Assembly: GCA_013415235.1 (NCBI GenBank)
Contig: JACBYF010000003.1
Span: forward strand, 99,181 to 163,180
From: Gemelliphila palaticanis
Lineage (GTDB): Bacteria > Bacillota > Bacilli > Staphylococcales > Gemellaceae
Reading direction: 5' to 3'
DNA: 64,000 nucleotides
The notes beneath the pieces are model-generated. The model was not told the origin of the DNA, searched no databases, and saw only the letters and a list, made by a program, of their open reading frames with translations. The position numbers and the translations under genes are program-made. This document shows, piece by piece, positions 1-9,035 of the stretch (positions are counted from its first letter, which is position 1; every line of letters starts with the position of its first letter).

Positions 1-333
1 AAATACTAGAACAGCTCCTATTATAATAATTCCAAAATTGATAGAAAGCCCTCCTATTGTAAAAAGTAATATAGATATTAATAGTAGAACTATAGCAATT
101 AAATATAGTTTACCCCAATTACTTTTATAAACTCTACCTTTATATTCTTTTAAATTTCTATAAGTTGAATATATAGGAATAAACGCTAAATAACTTTTTA
201 TATTTAAAGTTTTAAAAACAAAAAATGTAGATAAGCAAGATATAATATAAAAGAATATAAAAACTGGTAATATTATACTAACTAAAAACAAGTTTGATAG
301 ATTTGCTGCATCAAAGTTTAAAATATGTTCCAT
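1..333 (-). CDS. Membrane protein, partial (C-terminus beyond window)
   Basis: An open frame of 111 codons runs from an ATG at 333 to the window edge, so only the N-terminal part is seen. It starts MEHILNFDAANLSN and has a hydrophobic segment at about residues 14-35, a hydrophilic loop with SYLAFIPIYSTYRNLKEYKG, and two closely spaced hydrophobic stretches at about 73-110. A ribosome-binding-like AGGGGTG lies just upstream of the ATG. The loop resembles small Gram-positive membrane proteins of unknown role. I do not recognise the family and infer only that it is an integral membrane protein. Confidence 0.6.
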   Translation of the reverse strand, partial: MEHILNFDAANLSNLFLVSIILPVFIFFYIISCLSTFFVFKTLNIKSYLAFIPIYSTYRNLKEYKGRVYKSNWGKLYLIAIVLLLISILLFTIGGLSINFGIIIIGAVLVF

Positions 334-472
334 AAAAAACACCCCTTTTTATTTTATTATAGCATATTGATACAGCATTTTAAATATTTTATAGTCATTT
401 TATAAATTATATAATTGTTATAAAATATATCTTTATATTTTAATTTATTAATCGAAAATAAGTTCCAAAAAA

Positions 473-489
473 ATAACAATAAATGTTAT
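473..489 (-). terminator. Intrinsic terminator of the 95-aa membrane gene
   Basis: Read on the minus strand, a six-base stem (ATAACA/TGTTAT) with a short loop is followed by a run of T (466-472). It sits directly downstream of the stop codon at 493. Confidence 0.55.
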
Positions 490-492
490 ATA

Positions 493-780
493 TTATATAA
501 AAATAAATATAATAAAAAATATTAACAATACACTAATAATTATAGAAATATATCCCATTTTCTTCGCTTTACTTTCATAATATTCTTTTTCTTCCGGTAT
601 TTTTCTTGTACTTTCATACAATTCATCTGTCATTCCAGATAAGAAATTATAGCTTTTTTTGTAAATTAATAAATAAGCAGTATAAAGAAACAACAACAAT
701 ATCGATAACAATATTATTATATGTACAAAATTATTCCCTAACAAAATTCCAATTAGTATAGGTATAAAAACTATATTCAA
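493..780 (-). CDS. Small membrane protein (95 aa), unknown function
   Basis: The protein has two hydrophobic N-terminal segments (about residues 3-15 and 18-40), a charged middle (GMTDELYESTRKIPEEKEYYESKAKK, described here in part as GMTDELYESTRKI) and a hydrophobic C-terminal segment at about 76-95. The order, two membrane spans, a short cytoplasmic loop with a conserved-looking aromatic/Arg stretch, then one span, recalls DUF3899-type small Firmicutes proteins, but this is a weak guess. It follows whiA on the same strand after the whiA terminator and may have its own promoter. Confidence 0.55.
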   Translation of the reverse strand: MNIVFIPILIGILLGNNFVHIIILLSILLLFLYTAYLLIYKKSYNFLSGMTDELYESTRKIPEEKEYYESKAKKMGYISIIISVLLIFFIIFIFI

Positions 781-813
781 AGGCTTATTTAAACTTTTTA
801 ATATTATTTTAAC

Positions 814-843
814 ATAATAAAAAAGACTTATTTTTCATAAGTC
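814..843 (-). terminator. Intrinsic terminator overlapping the whiA 3' end
   Basis: On the minus strand AGACTTA, a seven-base loop and TAAGTCT are followed by TTTTTTATT. The hairpin includes the last codons of whiA. Confidence 0.75.
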
Positions 844-1775
844 TCTTCTCTTAGTTGTTGGGCTATCTTGGCAATTTTTCTTAATCTGTGATTTAAACCT
901 GATTTTGATAATTTTCCATCTTCTATTAATTCTGCTATTTCTTTTAAAGGAGATTCAGGATTTTGTAATCTTACTTCTGCTACAACTCTAAGTTTATCAT
1001 CTAAATTTTCAAGTCCTAATCTCTCCTGAATTATATTTATATCTTCTAACTGTTTTGCAGAAGCATTTATCGTCTTATTAATATTAGCTAAATCACAGTT
1101 TTGCATTCTATTTACAGAATTGTTTATATCTCTAACTATTCGCTCATCTTCAAATTGGAAAAGTGCTTGATATGCACCGACTATACTAATAAATTCTGCA
1201 ATTTTTTCTGATTCTTTTATGTAAACTATAAAACCTTTTTTTCTTTCTAAACTACGAGCATTCAAATCATAGCTATTTAATAAATCATTTAATGCTTTAT
1301 TATGTTCTGCATATTGCGAAAATATTTCGAGATGATATCTTGATGTTCTTGGGTTATTTACAGAACCTCCAGCTAAAAATGCTCCTCTTAAATAAGCTCT
1401 CTTTTTCTCTTCACTATCTATTAATTTTTCTTCTATATTAGCATTTAAAGTGTAATTATCATTTAGTATATATAAATCTGTAAGTATCTCTTTAACTCTA
1501 TCATCTAAACGACATATATATACATTATTTTTCTTTAATTTTAATTTCTTTCTAACAGATATGTTTATATGTACATCATAAAAATGCTTAATAAGTGAAA
1601 ATATTCTTCTGGCTATAGAAGCATTTTCTGTTTGCAAACTCATACTTAATTTACCGTTAGATATGGTTAATACACCAATCATTTTTATTAGAGCTGAAAG
1701 TTCAGACAAAAACTCTTCACTTTTATTTATTTCAATAAGTGTCAACTCTTTTTTCATATCAGAAGCGTAAGACAC
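828..1775 (-). CDS. whiA: DNA-binding protein WhiA
   Basis: WhiA is a conserved Gram-positive DNA-binding protein linked to cell division, chromosome segregation and, in actinobacteria, sporulation. The N-terminal half shows the LAGLIDADG-homing-endonuclease-like fold (KRAYLRGAFLAGGSVNNP at about 128-145) and the C-terminus shows a helix-turn-helix (LKEIAELIEDGKLSKSGLNH at about 277-296). The length of 315 aa is normal. The start is a GTG at 1775 preceded by AAAGGAG. In Bacillus whiA follows rapZ and yvcK; neither is seen beside it here, so the gene stands alone. Confidence 0.96.
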   Translation of the reverse strand: MSYASDMKKELTLIEINKSEEFLSELSALIKMIGVLTISNGKLSMSLQTENASIARRIFSLIKHFYDVHINISVRKKLKLKKNNVYICRLDDRVKEILTDLYILNDNYTLNANIEEKLIDSEEKKRAYLRGAFLAGGSVNNPRTSRYHLEIFSQYAEHNKALNDLLNSYDLNARSLERKKGFIVYIKESEKIAEFISIVGAYQALFQFEDERIVRDINNSVNRMQNCDLANINKTINASAKQLEDINIIQERLGLENLDDKLRVVAEVRLQNPESPLKEIAELIEDGKLSKSGLNHRLRKIAKIAQQLREETYEK

Positions 1776-1886
1776 ACAGGTTACTCCTTTCTATAAATTT
1801 TTATAACTATACTATTTTAACATTTTAAGTTTTAATTAACAAATATATTGTTGCACTATAAAATATAAAAGTTTCAACAATAAATT

Positions 1887-1924
1887 AAGACTGTTAAATT
1901 ATATTTAAAATTTTAACAGTCTTA
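1887..1924 (-). terminator. Terminator downstream of the LysP-like permease
   Basis: AAGACTGTTAAA pairs with TTTAACAGTCTT around a 13-base AT loop. On the minus strand it is followed by an AT-rich tail. Confidence 0.65.
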
Positions 1925-1960
1925 ATAATATATTAATAAATATTTTAGGTGAAATATTTA

Positions 1961-3400
1961 TTATTTTTTAAATTTATCTAAATCTATTTCATTTAGTTTT
2001 AAGTAATTTGTTTTATAGACTATTTTATGTCCTAACCAAAGAACTAAAATTAATAATATCGGTAAAGAATCATAAAATGCTTTTAATATTCCACCTGATT
2101 TTAAATCAGAGTATATTTGTAAAACTACTAACAGTATAAAACCTAAAAGCGCTATATAAGAGCCTATAATACCAAACTTAGCCTTATAAGGTAATACCGT
2201 AGATATGTCTTTATTTTGAGCTTTTATAGATTTTCTTAGTCTAATTTGTGAAAAAATAGCTATAATCCAAATACAAACTACCAATATACCTACTATAGAT
2301 AATAAAGTATAATATCCTTTCGGACTATATTTTTCAAATAAGAAACTCACTATTACTACAAATGCACTAAAAATTACTGCATATTGTGGACTTGAACTAG
2401 TGCTAAGTTTAGAGAATATTTTTGGTGCATAACTTCTTGTACTCAATGAATATAATTGTCTACTTGCAAAATAAATACCCGAATTTCCTGCTGATAAAAC
2501 CGAAGTACAAATTACTGCATTCATAACTGATGCTGCTAATAAATATCCTGCATTTTCAAAAACTATTGTAAATGGTGATGCTAAAATATTTGAAGTGTCT
2601 AATAATCTTGGATCATTAACAGAAATAACTGCTGATATAATAAACATTGTTGCTATATAAAATATTAATATTCTCCAAAAAACTTGATTTACTGCTTTTG
2701 GCATTGTTTTTTCCGGCTCATTAGATTCTCCTGCTGCTATTACAACAGATTCCGTTCCTCCAAATGAAAAAGCAGCCGTAGATAAAACTGCAAAGAAACC
2801 TAGGAATCCTTGAGCTCCTTCAACATTTGAATTATCAATAAATGTATTCATACCATAAGTTTTAGCCCCAATTATTCCAAATATTAAAGCTGTTCCTGCT
2901 AATAAAAAGAATATTACTACTAAAACTTTTATAATAGTTAGCCAATATTCTACTTCTCCAAAAATTTTTACACTAGATATGTTAACTATAAATAGTAATA
3001 TTAGGAAAAATAAACATATAGATAGTGTAGAATAATTTTGGAAAAATTCCCAGAATTGTAGAACTTTTGCAAGTGTAATTATATCTATTCCTGTAACTAA
3101 AACCCACATGAACCAATAAAGCCAACCTACTGCAAAACCTAAAGAAGAATCTACAAATCTTTCTGAATAAGAACTTACCGATCCTGATACGGGATAAAAA
3201 CTAGCCATTTCACCTAACGAAGACATTAAAAAATAAATAAAAACACCTATAAGCAAATAAGCTAGTATTGATTTGTATGAACCTGCTTGGGCTACTAAAA
3301 CTCCACTCGCCATAAACAGACCAGTTCCTATTGCTCCACCTATTGCCATCATAGATATGTGTCTGGCTTTAAGATTTCTTTGCATTTTTGTCTTTGACAT
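1961..3400 (-). CDS. Amino acid permease, LysP-like (APC family)
   Basis: A 12-span APC-superfamily permease of the AAT family. The N-terminus LKARHISMMAIGGAIGTGLF (about 10-29) is the signature of this family, followed by GEMASFYPVSGSVSSY and the AGESNEPEKTMPKAVNQVFW loop between spans 6 and 7. The overall pattern, including AVICTSVLSAGNSGIYFASR, is close to lysine-specific LysP, so a cationic amino acid, probably lysine, is the likely substrate. The exact substrate cannot be fixed from sequence alone. It is monocistronic between two terminators. Confidence 0.88.
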   Translation of the reverse strand: MSKTKMQRNLKARHISMMAIGGAIGTGLFMASGVLVAQAGSYKSILAYLLIGVFIYFLMSSLGEMASFYPVSGSVSSYSERFVDSSLGFAVGWLYWFMWVLVTGIDIITLAKVLQFWEFFQNYSTLSICLFFLILLFIVNISSVKIFGEVEYWLTIIKVLVVIFFLLAGTALIFGIIGAKTYGMNTFIDNSNVEGAQGFLGFFAVLSTAAFSFGGTESVVIAAGESNEPEKTMPKAVNQVFWRILIFYIATMFIISAVISVNDPRLLDTSNILASPFTIVFENAGYLLAASVMNAVICTSVLSAGNSGIYFASRQLYSLSTRSYAPKIFSKLSTSSSPQYAVIFSAFVVIVSFLFEKYSPKGYYTLLSIVGILVVCIWIIAIFSQIRLRKSIKAQNKDISTVLPYKAKFGIIGSYIALLGFILLVVLQIYSDLKSGGILKAFYDSLPILLILVLWLGHKIVYKTNYLKLNEIDLDKFKK

Positions 3401-3526
3401 ATAATCACATCCTTTTTAAATATTATAAGTTAAAATTATACTATAATATAGTTAAAAAATCAAACACTTTTTTGAATTTTCTAAACAAAACTGAAAATTG
3501 CGAAAATATAAGTTGTTAAACAAAAA

Positions 3527-3599
3527 AAATACTCACACCATTCATATAGATCAATTTTAAAAGTTAACCTAAATTATTATACAGTGTGAATATTTTTTA
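3527..3599 (-). terminator. Large-loop terminator downstream of rpoE
   Basis: On the minus strand AATATTCACAC pairs with GTGTGAGTATT across a loop of about 45 bases and is followed by TTTTTTTG. The loop is longer than usual; a second weaker stem around TTAACTTTTAAAATT may fold inside it. Confidence 0.5.
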
Positions 3600-3612
3600 T
3601 GATGCATATATA

Positions 3613-4083
3613 TTAAAATTCTTCTTCTTCGTGATTTATACCTAATTTAGAAACTATTTCTTCGTCATCTCCAAACCCAAATAAATCATCCTCTTCTTTT
3701 TCATCTTCGTCTTCTTGCTCTACTAATTCATCTAATTCATCAGTAACATCTTCATTATCTTCTTCATCTTCATAAATATCAATATCTTCTTCGATATCAA
3801 ATTTACTAATACTAGGCTCTACGAAGTTAAGAACATCCTCTACTGATAAACTATCTTTAAGAACCCAACTTCCATCTTCTATACATACAAATCTTCCATC
3901 TAAATTAAGATCTGTATAAAAATATGACATTTGATTAACAAATTCTTCTTCTGATAAGTTTAATTGAGGTTTTATATAATCTAAAAAATCATATATATTT
4001 AATTTTTTTATATTATTATCAACCATATATTTATAACATTGCTCTGTTATTGATGAGCTGTTTACATTTTTTAGTTCTGCCAT
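3613..4083 (-). CDS. rpoE: RNA polymerase delta subunit
   Basis: RpoE (delta) is a small acidic subunit of Gram-positive RNA polymerase that speeds recycling and tunes promoter selectivity. The N-terminal HARE-HTH domain covers about residues 1-95 (KNVNSSSITEQCYKYM, DGRFVCIEDGSWVLKD) and the C-terminal third is almost all Asp/Glu, the disordered tail typical of delta. The start has AGGAGA six bases upstream. It lies 14 bp after argS and is probably cotranscribed with it, as part of an ABC-F/ywiB/argS/rpoE unit. Confidence 0.96.
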   Translation of the reverse strand: MAELKNVNSSSITEQCYKYMVDNNIKKLNIYDFLDYIKPQLNLSEEEFVNQMSYFYTDLNLDGRFVCIEDGSWVLKDSLSVEDVLNFVEPSISKFDIEEDIDIYEDEEDNEDVTDELDELVEQEDEDEKEEDDLFGFGDDEEIVSKLGINHEEEEF

Positions 4084-4097
4084 TTCTTTTCTCCTAA

Positions 4098-5735
4098 TTA
4101 CATTTTTTCTGGTGCAGTTACACCGACTAGATTTAAAGCATTTTTTATAGTTATTTTTACTGCTGAAATTAATGCTAAATAACTTTCTGTTTGTTCTTTG
4201 TTTTCTGTTACTACTTTGTTATTTCCATAAAATTTATGGAACGTTGCAGCAAGATTTTGCATATAATTACATACTCTATGTGGTTCATAGTGTTTTGCTG
4301 CTTGTGACACTACTTCTGGGAAATATGCTAATGTTTTTAACACGTCAATAGAATACTCATCTGTCAGTAATTCTGCATTATATTTGTTAATATCGTAAGA
4401 ACTTTCTTCTACTTGTCTTAATATTGAACATATTCTAGCGTGAGCATATTGTACATAATAAAGTGGATTGTCACTTGACTCTTCTTTTGCTACTGTAAAG
4501 TCAAAGTCTAGGTGTGTATCTGCACTACGCATAGCTAGGAAATATCTTGCTGCATCTACTCCTACTTCTTCTATTAAATCTCTTACAGTTATAGATTTAC
4601 CCGTTCTTTTACTCATTTTTACTTCTTGACCATTTTCTAAAAGTCTTACTAATTGCATAATTAATACTTCTAGATTTTTTGGATCGTAACCAGTAGCTGC
4701 AACAGAGGCTTTAAGTCTTGGAACATATCCGTGATGGTCTGCTCCAAATAAATTAATAAGTTTTGAATATCCTCTATCAAATTTATCCTTATGATATGCT
4801 ATATCTGGTGTAAAGTATGTATAACTTCCATCTGCTTTTATTAAGACTCTATCTTTATCATCACCAGTTCCTAATTCTGTAGTTTTTAACCATGTAGCTC
4901 CATCTAAATCATATATATGACCAGATTTCTTAAGTGCCTCTAATGTTTCTGTTATTTTTCCATTTGTGTATAAAGAAGTTTCACTATAAAAATTATCAAA
5001 CTCTACTCTAAAATCTGTTAAATCTTTTTTCAATTTATCTAATTGATAATTTACAGAATAAGTTCTTAAAAATGAGTAATACTCTTCTTCTGTTTTTTCT
5101 AACAAGCTATTTCCATATTCTTCTGCTAGAACTTGTCCTAATTTTACTATATCTTTCCCGTTATATCCATCTTCTGGCATAGTAGCATCAATACCTAATG
5201 CTTGTTTATATCTTGCATCAGCTGACATAGTAAGATTATTTATTTGATTTCCTGCATCATTAACATAAAACTCTCTAGTTACATCATAACCAGATAATTT
5301 CATTATTCTAACTAATGAATCTGCTACAGCCCCATTTCTTGCGTGTCCCACATGCAAATCACCAGTAGGGTTAGCTGATACGTACTCTAAAAGAACTTTT
5401 TCTCCGTTTCCCGAATTGTTTTCTCCAAATTTGTCTTGTTTTTCAAATACAACTTTTATTATATCTCCTAAACTTGACTTGTTTACAAAGAAATTTATAA
5501 ACCCTGGTCCTGCTATCTCTATTTTTTCAATATAATCTACTTTTTCTATATTTGATATTATTTCCTCGGCAATAACTCTAGGATTTTTTCTAAGAACTTT
5601 TGTTAGTTGCATTGCAACGTTACTTGAAAAATCTCCATTATCTGTATTTTTAGGAGTTTCTACATATATATCTATATTTTCATCTACTAATTTACTAGTA
5701 GAATTTTTTAATAATTCTATTATTTTATTTTTCAT
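4098..5735 (-). CDS. argS: Arginyl-tRNA synthetase
   Basis: A class I aminoacyl-tRNA synthetase that charges tRNA-Arg. The N-terminal Arg-tRNA-synthetase additional domain (residues 1-90) is followed by the HIGH motif HVGH (128-131) and ANPTG just before it, the KMSKRTG motif in the second half (about 370) and a DALR anticodon-binding domain at the C-terminus. Length 545 aa is near the family norm (about 550). AAGGAG precedes the ATG. The ywiB-argS-rpoE order is the Bacillus order. Confidence 0.98.
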   Translation of the reverse strand: MKNKIIELLKNSTSKLVDENIDIYVETPKNTDNGDFSSNVAMQLTKVLRKNPRVIAEEIISNIEKVDYIEKIEIAGPGFINFFVNKSSLGDIIKVVFEKQDKFGENNSGNGEKVLLEYVSANPTGDLHVGHARNGAVADSLVRIMKLSGYDVTREFYVNDAGNQINNLTMSADARYKQALGIDATMPEDGYNGKDIVKLGQVLAEEYGNSLLEKTEEEYYSFLRTYSVNYQLDKLKKDLTDFRVEFDNFYSETSLYTNGKITETLEALKKSGHIYDLDGATWLKTTELGTGDDKDRVLIKADGSYTYFTPDIAYHKDKFDRGYSKLINLFGADHHGYVPRLKASVAATGYDPKNLEVLIMQLVRLLENGQEVKMSKRTGKSITVRDLIEEVGVDAARYFLAMRSADTHLDFDFTVAKEESSDNPLYYVQYAHARICSILRQVEESSYDINKYNAELLTDEYSIDVLKTLAYFPEVVSQAAKHYEPHRVCNYMQNLAATFHKFYGNNKVVTENKEQTESYLALISAVKITIKNALNLVGVTAPEKM

Positions 5736-5745
5736 TAGTTTCTCC

Positions 5746-6132
5746 TTATTTTGTAGCTTTTTTTATAAGCAGTTTTAATTTGTTATACTGACTATCTATT
5801 TTTGAAAAATATATTTTATAATCTATTTCAAATTGAACAAAGTTATTTTTCTCTAATATTTCTATATTTTGTAGTTCAGTTTTTAAATGAACCACACCAT
5901 AATTTGTTGAATAATTAGTAGTACTTATTTGTTTTTTTATAGCCATTGTTGTATTGTCTTTTACTATACTAACATTATCTTTATTTTTGTCAATAACTAT
6001 TTTAAATTTTTTTTTATTTTTATCAATATAATTTATTATGTAACTTTCTTCTTGTTCTAAATACTCGCCTTGATATTTTTCTACTAATAATTTTTCTTTA
6101 TCTACATAGGTAGTTATAGTGATTAATTGCAT
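5746..6132 (-). CDS. ywiB: DUF1934 (YwiB) beta-barrel protein
   Basis: A small lipocalin-like protein of the DUF1934/YwiB family found upstream of argS in many Bacillota; its function is unknown. I place the start at 6132 (MQLITITTYVDKEK), not at the longer in-frame codon at 6174, because GAGATGGG sits just upstream and the ATG overlaps the stop of the preceding ABC-F gene as TAATG, a normal coupling arrangement. The gene is 128 aa. Only 10 bp separate it from argS. Confidence 0.85.
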   Translation of the reverse strand: MQLITITTYVDKEKLLVEKYQGEYLEQEESYIINYIDKNKKKFKIVIDKNKDNVSIVKDNTTMAIKKQISTTNYSTNYGVVHLKTELQNIEILEKNNFVQFEIDYKIYFSKIDSQYNKLKLLIKKATK

Positions 6133-8051
6133 TATATTCCCATCTCTTCTAATTGTGTTTCTAATTCTATCCACTTATCATTAAGTTGTTCTAATTTTTC
6201 TGTTGCTGAAGATAATAAGCTATTATATTTTTGAGTTTCTTCTGGATTAGTATAAACTTCTTCTTTAGTTAATTCTAAATTTATATCGTTTATTTCTTCT
6301 TCAACTTTTTCTATATCTAAAACTACTGCATCACGTTCTCGTTCTAATTTTCTTATTAATTTTTTCTCTTCTTTACTTGCTTGGTAACTATTGTTTTCTT
6401 TTTTTACTTCTTTTTCTTCTGGAATATTATTTAAAGATTGTATTATTTTTTCTTGCTCTTTTTTCTCTAAATAATAATCAAAATTACCTAAATATATATT
6501 AAATTTATCTTCTTCAACATCTAAAACTTTTGTTGCTATTTTGTTAATAAAGTATCTATCGTGGCTAACAAATACTAAAGTTCCCTCATAGTTTTCTAAA
6601 GCCGCTTCTAGTACTTGCTTACTTGCTATATCTAAGTGGTTAGTCGGTTCGTCTAGTATAAGTAGATTATTTTTTTCTAACATCAGCTTAGCTAATTGTA
6701 GTCTAGCTTTTTCTCCACCAGAAAGATCCCTAACTATTTTTAACACATCTTCTCCTGTGAATAAAAATCTTCCTAATACCGTTCTAACATCTGCTTCTTT
6801 CATATTAGGATACTCATCCCAAAGTTCGTTTAAAATAGTTTTTACTGATTCAAATTCTGCCTGCTTTTGATCATAATATCCTAAAGAAACTTTACTACCA
6901 TAAGATATATTACCTGCTATTGCATTTTGTTTTTTAGCTATAGTTTTTATTAATGTAGATTTTCCTATCCCGTTCTTTCCTACTATAGCTATTCTATCAC
7001 CTTTATATACATCAAAGTTGTATGTACTTGCTATTTGATTATTATTATAACCTACTTTTAAATTTTCTATATGAAGTACATCTCTCCCACTTTGTTCCGA
7101 TATTTTAAATTCTATATTAGCAGTCTTTTCATCCTTTTTAGGATTATCTATTCTTTCTATTTTATCAAGAATTTTTTGTCTACTTTTTGCCATTCCACTA
7201 GTAGATGCTCTAGCTATATTTTTTTGAACGAATTCTTCTAATTTTTTTATATCTTTCTGTTGACTTATATATTCTTTTAATTGTTTTTCGTAATCTTCTT
7301 CGTATTGTTTTAAAAATTTTGTATAGTTTCCTACATATTTTTTTACTTTACCAAACTCTACATTATATACAGTATTTACTATTTTGTCTAAAAAATATCT
7401 ATCGTGACTTACTATTACTACTGCTCCGTTATAAGAGTTTAAGTAATTTTCTAACCAGGCAACATTTTGCATGTCTAAATGGTTAGTTGGCTCGTCTAAT
7501 ATTAGTACGTCCGGTTCACTAAGTAATAGTTTAGCCATAGATATTCTTGTTTTTTCTCCACCAGAAAAATTACTTATGCTTTTATTAAGATCGTCCTCTT
7601 TAAAATCTAAACCGAACAATACACTTTTTATTTTACTTTTATAGTGATAATCTTTATGCGTTATAACTCTATTTTGGAGTTTATCATATCTATCTAGTAA
7701 CAAATTATCTTTTTCTATATTTTCAGTAGTTAATTGATTTGCTAAATACTCTAAGTCTTTTTCTAAATCTATTATTTCTGTAAAACAACTTAACATTTCT
7801 TCATAAATTGTTTTGTCTTCTCTTACTATAAATTGTTGTGATAGATAACCTATAGTAGCATTTTTAGCAACCATACGAACTCCATCATCATAGTTCTCAA
7901 CACCTGCTATTATTTTAAGTAATGTAGATTTTCCTGCACCATTACGGCCGACAATAGCTATTTTATCTTTCTCATTGACTTCCAATTTTACATTAGAGAA
8001 AACTTCTGTTACTACAAAATATTTGCTTATATTATTTAATTGAATTAACAT
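6132..8051 (-). CDS. ABC-F ATP-binding protein (Uup/YfmR-YdiF type)
   Basis: A soluble duplicated ABC ATPase of the ABC-F family, which act on the ribosome rather than in transport. The first cassette has Walker A GRNGAGKS at 35-42 and the signature FSGGEKTR, the second has GKNGIGKS at about 357 and LSGGEKAR; both have LILDEPTNHLD. A charged linker lies between the cassettes (YISQQKDIKKLEEFVQKNI) and a C-terminal coiled coil (about 555-639) resembles Uup/YfmR. No transmembrane segment is present. It probably relieves ribosome stalling or binds in the E site. An antibiotic-protection role cannot be excluded, but the housekeeping context argues against it. Confidence 0.92.
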   Translation of the reverse strand: MLIQLNNISKYFVVTEVFSNVKLEVNEKDKIAIVGRNGAGKSTLLKIIAGVENYDDGVRMVAKNATIGYLSQQFIVREDKTIYEEMLSCFTEIIDLEKDLEYLANQLTTENIEKDNLLLDRYDKLQNRVITHKDYHYKSKIKSVLFGLDFKEDDLNKSISNFSGGEKTRISMAKLLLSEPDVLILDEPTNHLDMQNVAWLENYLNSYNGAVVIVSHDRYFLDKIVNTVYNVEFGKVKKYVGNYTKFLKQYEEDYEKQLKEYISQQKDIKKLEEFVQKNIARASTSGMAKSRQKILDKIERIDNPKKDEKTANIEFKISEQSGRDVLHIENLKVGYNNNQIASTYNFDVYKGDRIAIVGKNGIGKSTLIKTIAKKQNAIAGNISYGSKVSLGYYDQKQAEFESVKTILNELWDEYPNMKEADVRTVLGRFLFTGEDVLKIVRDLSGGEKARLQLAKLMLEKNNLLILDEPTNHLDIASKQVLEAALENYEGTLVFVSHDRYFINKIATKVLDVEEDKFNIYLGNFDYYLEKKEQEKIIQSLNNIPEEKEVKKENNSYQASKEEKKLIRKLERERDAVVLDIEKVEEEINDINLELTKEEVYTNPEETQKYNSLLSSATEKLEQLNDKWIELETQLEEMGI

Positions 8052-8133
8052 TTTGTTCCCCCTTAATTTATTAATTTAACTAATAAATTATATCAAAAAA
8101 AGTATAAAAATGGTAGTAGAATAAGTGCAAAAT

Positions 8134-8181
8134 AAGTAATAAGGCATAGAATTTTCATTCTACACCTTACTTTTTATTATT
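8134..8181 (-). terminator. Terminator downstream of crcB
   Basis: On the minus strand AAGGTGTAGAAT and ATTCTATGCCTT form a stem with a four-base loop, followed by a T-rich tail (ATTACTTATTTT). Confidence 0.65.
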
Positions 8182-8185
8182 TAGT

Positions 8186-8548
8186 TTAAAAAATTAAATC
8201 TGCTAGTTTTTTACCAATAACTATTCCTATTAAACATAAAACAAAACTCATTATTATATAGATCGTTCCAAAAGCATAATTTTTTTCTTCGAGTAAATTA
8301 TATGCTTCTAATGAAAAAGTAGAAAATGTTGTAAATCCTCCACATACACCTGTTTTTAAAAATAAATTTACATTACTCGATAAACCTTTTTTACTAGATA
8401 CACCTACTATAAAACCTATTAATACGGCTCCTAGTATATTAGTTATCAATGTTAAAAAAGGAAAAGTTGTTTTTATTGGTATCAAACTAATCGAATAACG
8501 AAATATCGAGCCAACTGCTCCTCCCAAAGCTACAATTAAAAAATTCAT
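8186..8548 (-). CDS. crcB: Fluoride channel CrcB/Fluc
   Basis: A four-span dual-topology fluoride exporter. Diagnostic motifs are GGAVGSIFRY (9-18), the Asn in LITNILGAVLIGF (about 35-47) and the GGFTTFSTFSLE stretch (about 71-82) that lines the pore with Phe and Thr. Length 120 aa is typical. Many Bacillota carry two adjacent crcB genes; only one is seen here. I see no fluoride riboswitch in the 90 bases upstream. Confidence 0.93.
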   Translation of the reverse strand: MNFLIVALGGAVGSIFRYSISLIPIKTTFPFLTLITNILGAVLIGFIVGVSSKKGLSSNVNLFLKTGVCGGFTTFSTFSLEAYNLLEEKNYAFGTIYIIMSFVLCLIGIVIGKKLADLIF

Positions 8549-8599
8549 AAATTTCTCCTAAAATATAAATTTAATATATTATAGCATAAAATTCATCGT

Positions 8600-8974
8600 G
8601 ATTCTGTTTAAATAAATAATAAAACCACATTCACTTATTTTAATTTTATGAAATACTTGACAATATATATACAGGCTATTGACAAATGCAGAAACTGCAT
8701 GAGTCAACAGCCTGCAATCAATATATGATTTTGTATTTTCAGAGATTAAGTAAAAGGGTTTCAGTACACGTAAATAGACGTCAAAATATTGATTTTAAGC
8801 GATTTTTAATTTTTTGAAACTCGTTATATAGCACTACAAACCAATAAAAACTCTACCTTTTTTAGATAAATATATCAACTGGATATTGAAGTTAATCCCT
8901 GCTATCATTTCGATGGCAAGGCTTTGTAATATTTGGTAAACTAACTTCTTATCTATATTTTGGTGGATTTTAAG
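8600..8974. other. Non-coding flank of the cadmium cassette with two palindromes
   Basis: No gene is visible here. The stretch holds a long nested hairpin at 8672-8714 and a second inverted repeat at 8757-8821 (GGGTTTCA against TGAAACTC). Base use differs from the flanking intergenic DNA. It looks like the left end of imported DNA, but no transposase or clear terminal repeat pair is present. Confidence 0.5.
8672..8714. repeat. Nested palindrome (43 bp)
   Basis: CAGGCT pairs with AGCCTG, then after one mismatch TTGAC pairs with GTCAA, and the apex is ATGCAG-AAA-CTGCAT. Nearly every base takes part in pairing. There is no T-run on either side, so it is not an obvious terminator. Confidence 0.75.
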
Positions 8975-9003
8975 TTGACATCTACAAAGTTTAATGTTAG
9001 AAT
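8975..9003 (+). promoter_or_regulatory. cadD promoter
   Basis: A consensus -35 TTGACA (8975-8980) and -10 TAGAAT (8998-9003) are separated by exactly 17 bases and lie 33 bases before the cadD start. Confidence 0.8.
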
Positions 9004-9004
9004 A

Positions 9005-9026
9005 CATTAAAAAATATATTTGAATG
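9005..9026 (+). promoter_or_regulatory. CadC/CadX-type operator
   Basis: An imperfect palindrome starting CATTAAAAAAT and ending ATTTGAATG directly follows the -10 box. It resembles the ArsR-family cad operator (TATTTGAATG half-site) of staphylococcal cadmium operons, as expected for metal-relieved repression by the cadX product. Confidence 0.7.
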
Positions 9027-9035
9027 AGGTGTTTT

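Noticed and set aside
6132..6174. Longer ywiB start at 6174
   Set aside because: The extension overlaps the ABC-F gene by 43 bases, has a poor family fit and the internal ATG at 6132 has its own ribosome site.
8600..9000. Insertion sequence with transposase
   Set aside because: Palindromes are present but no transposase remnant could be translated in any frame.
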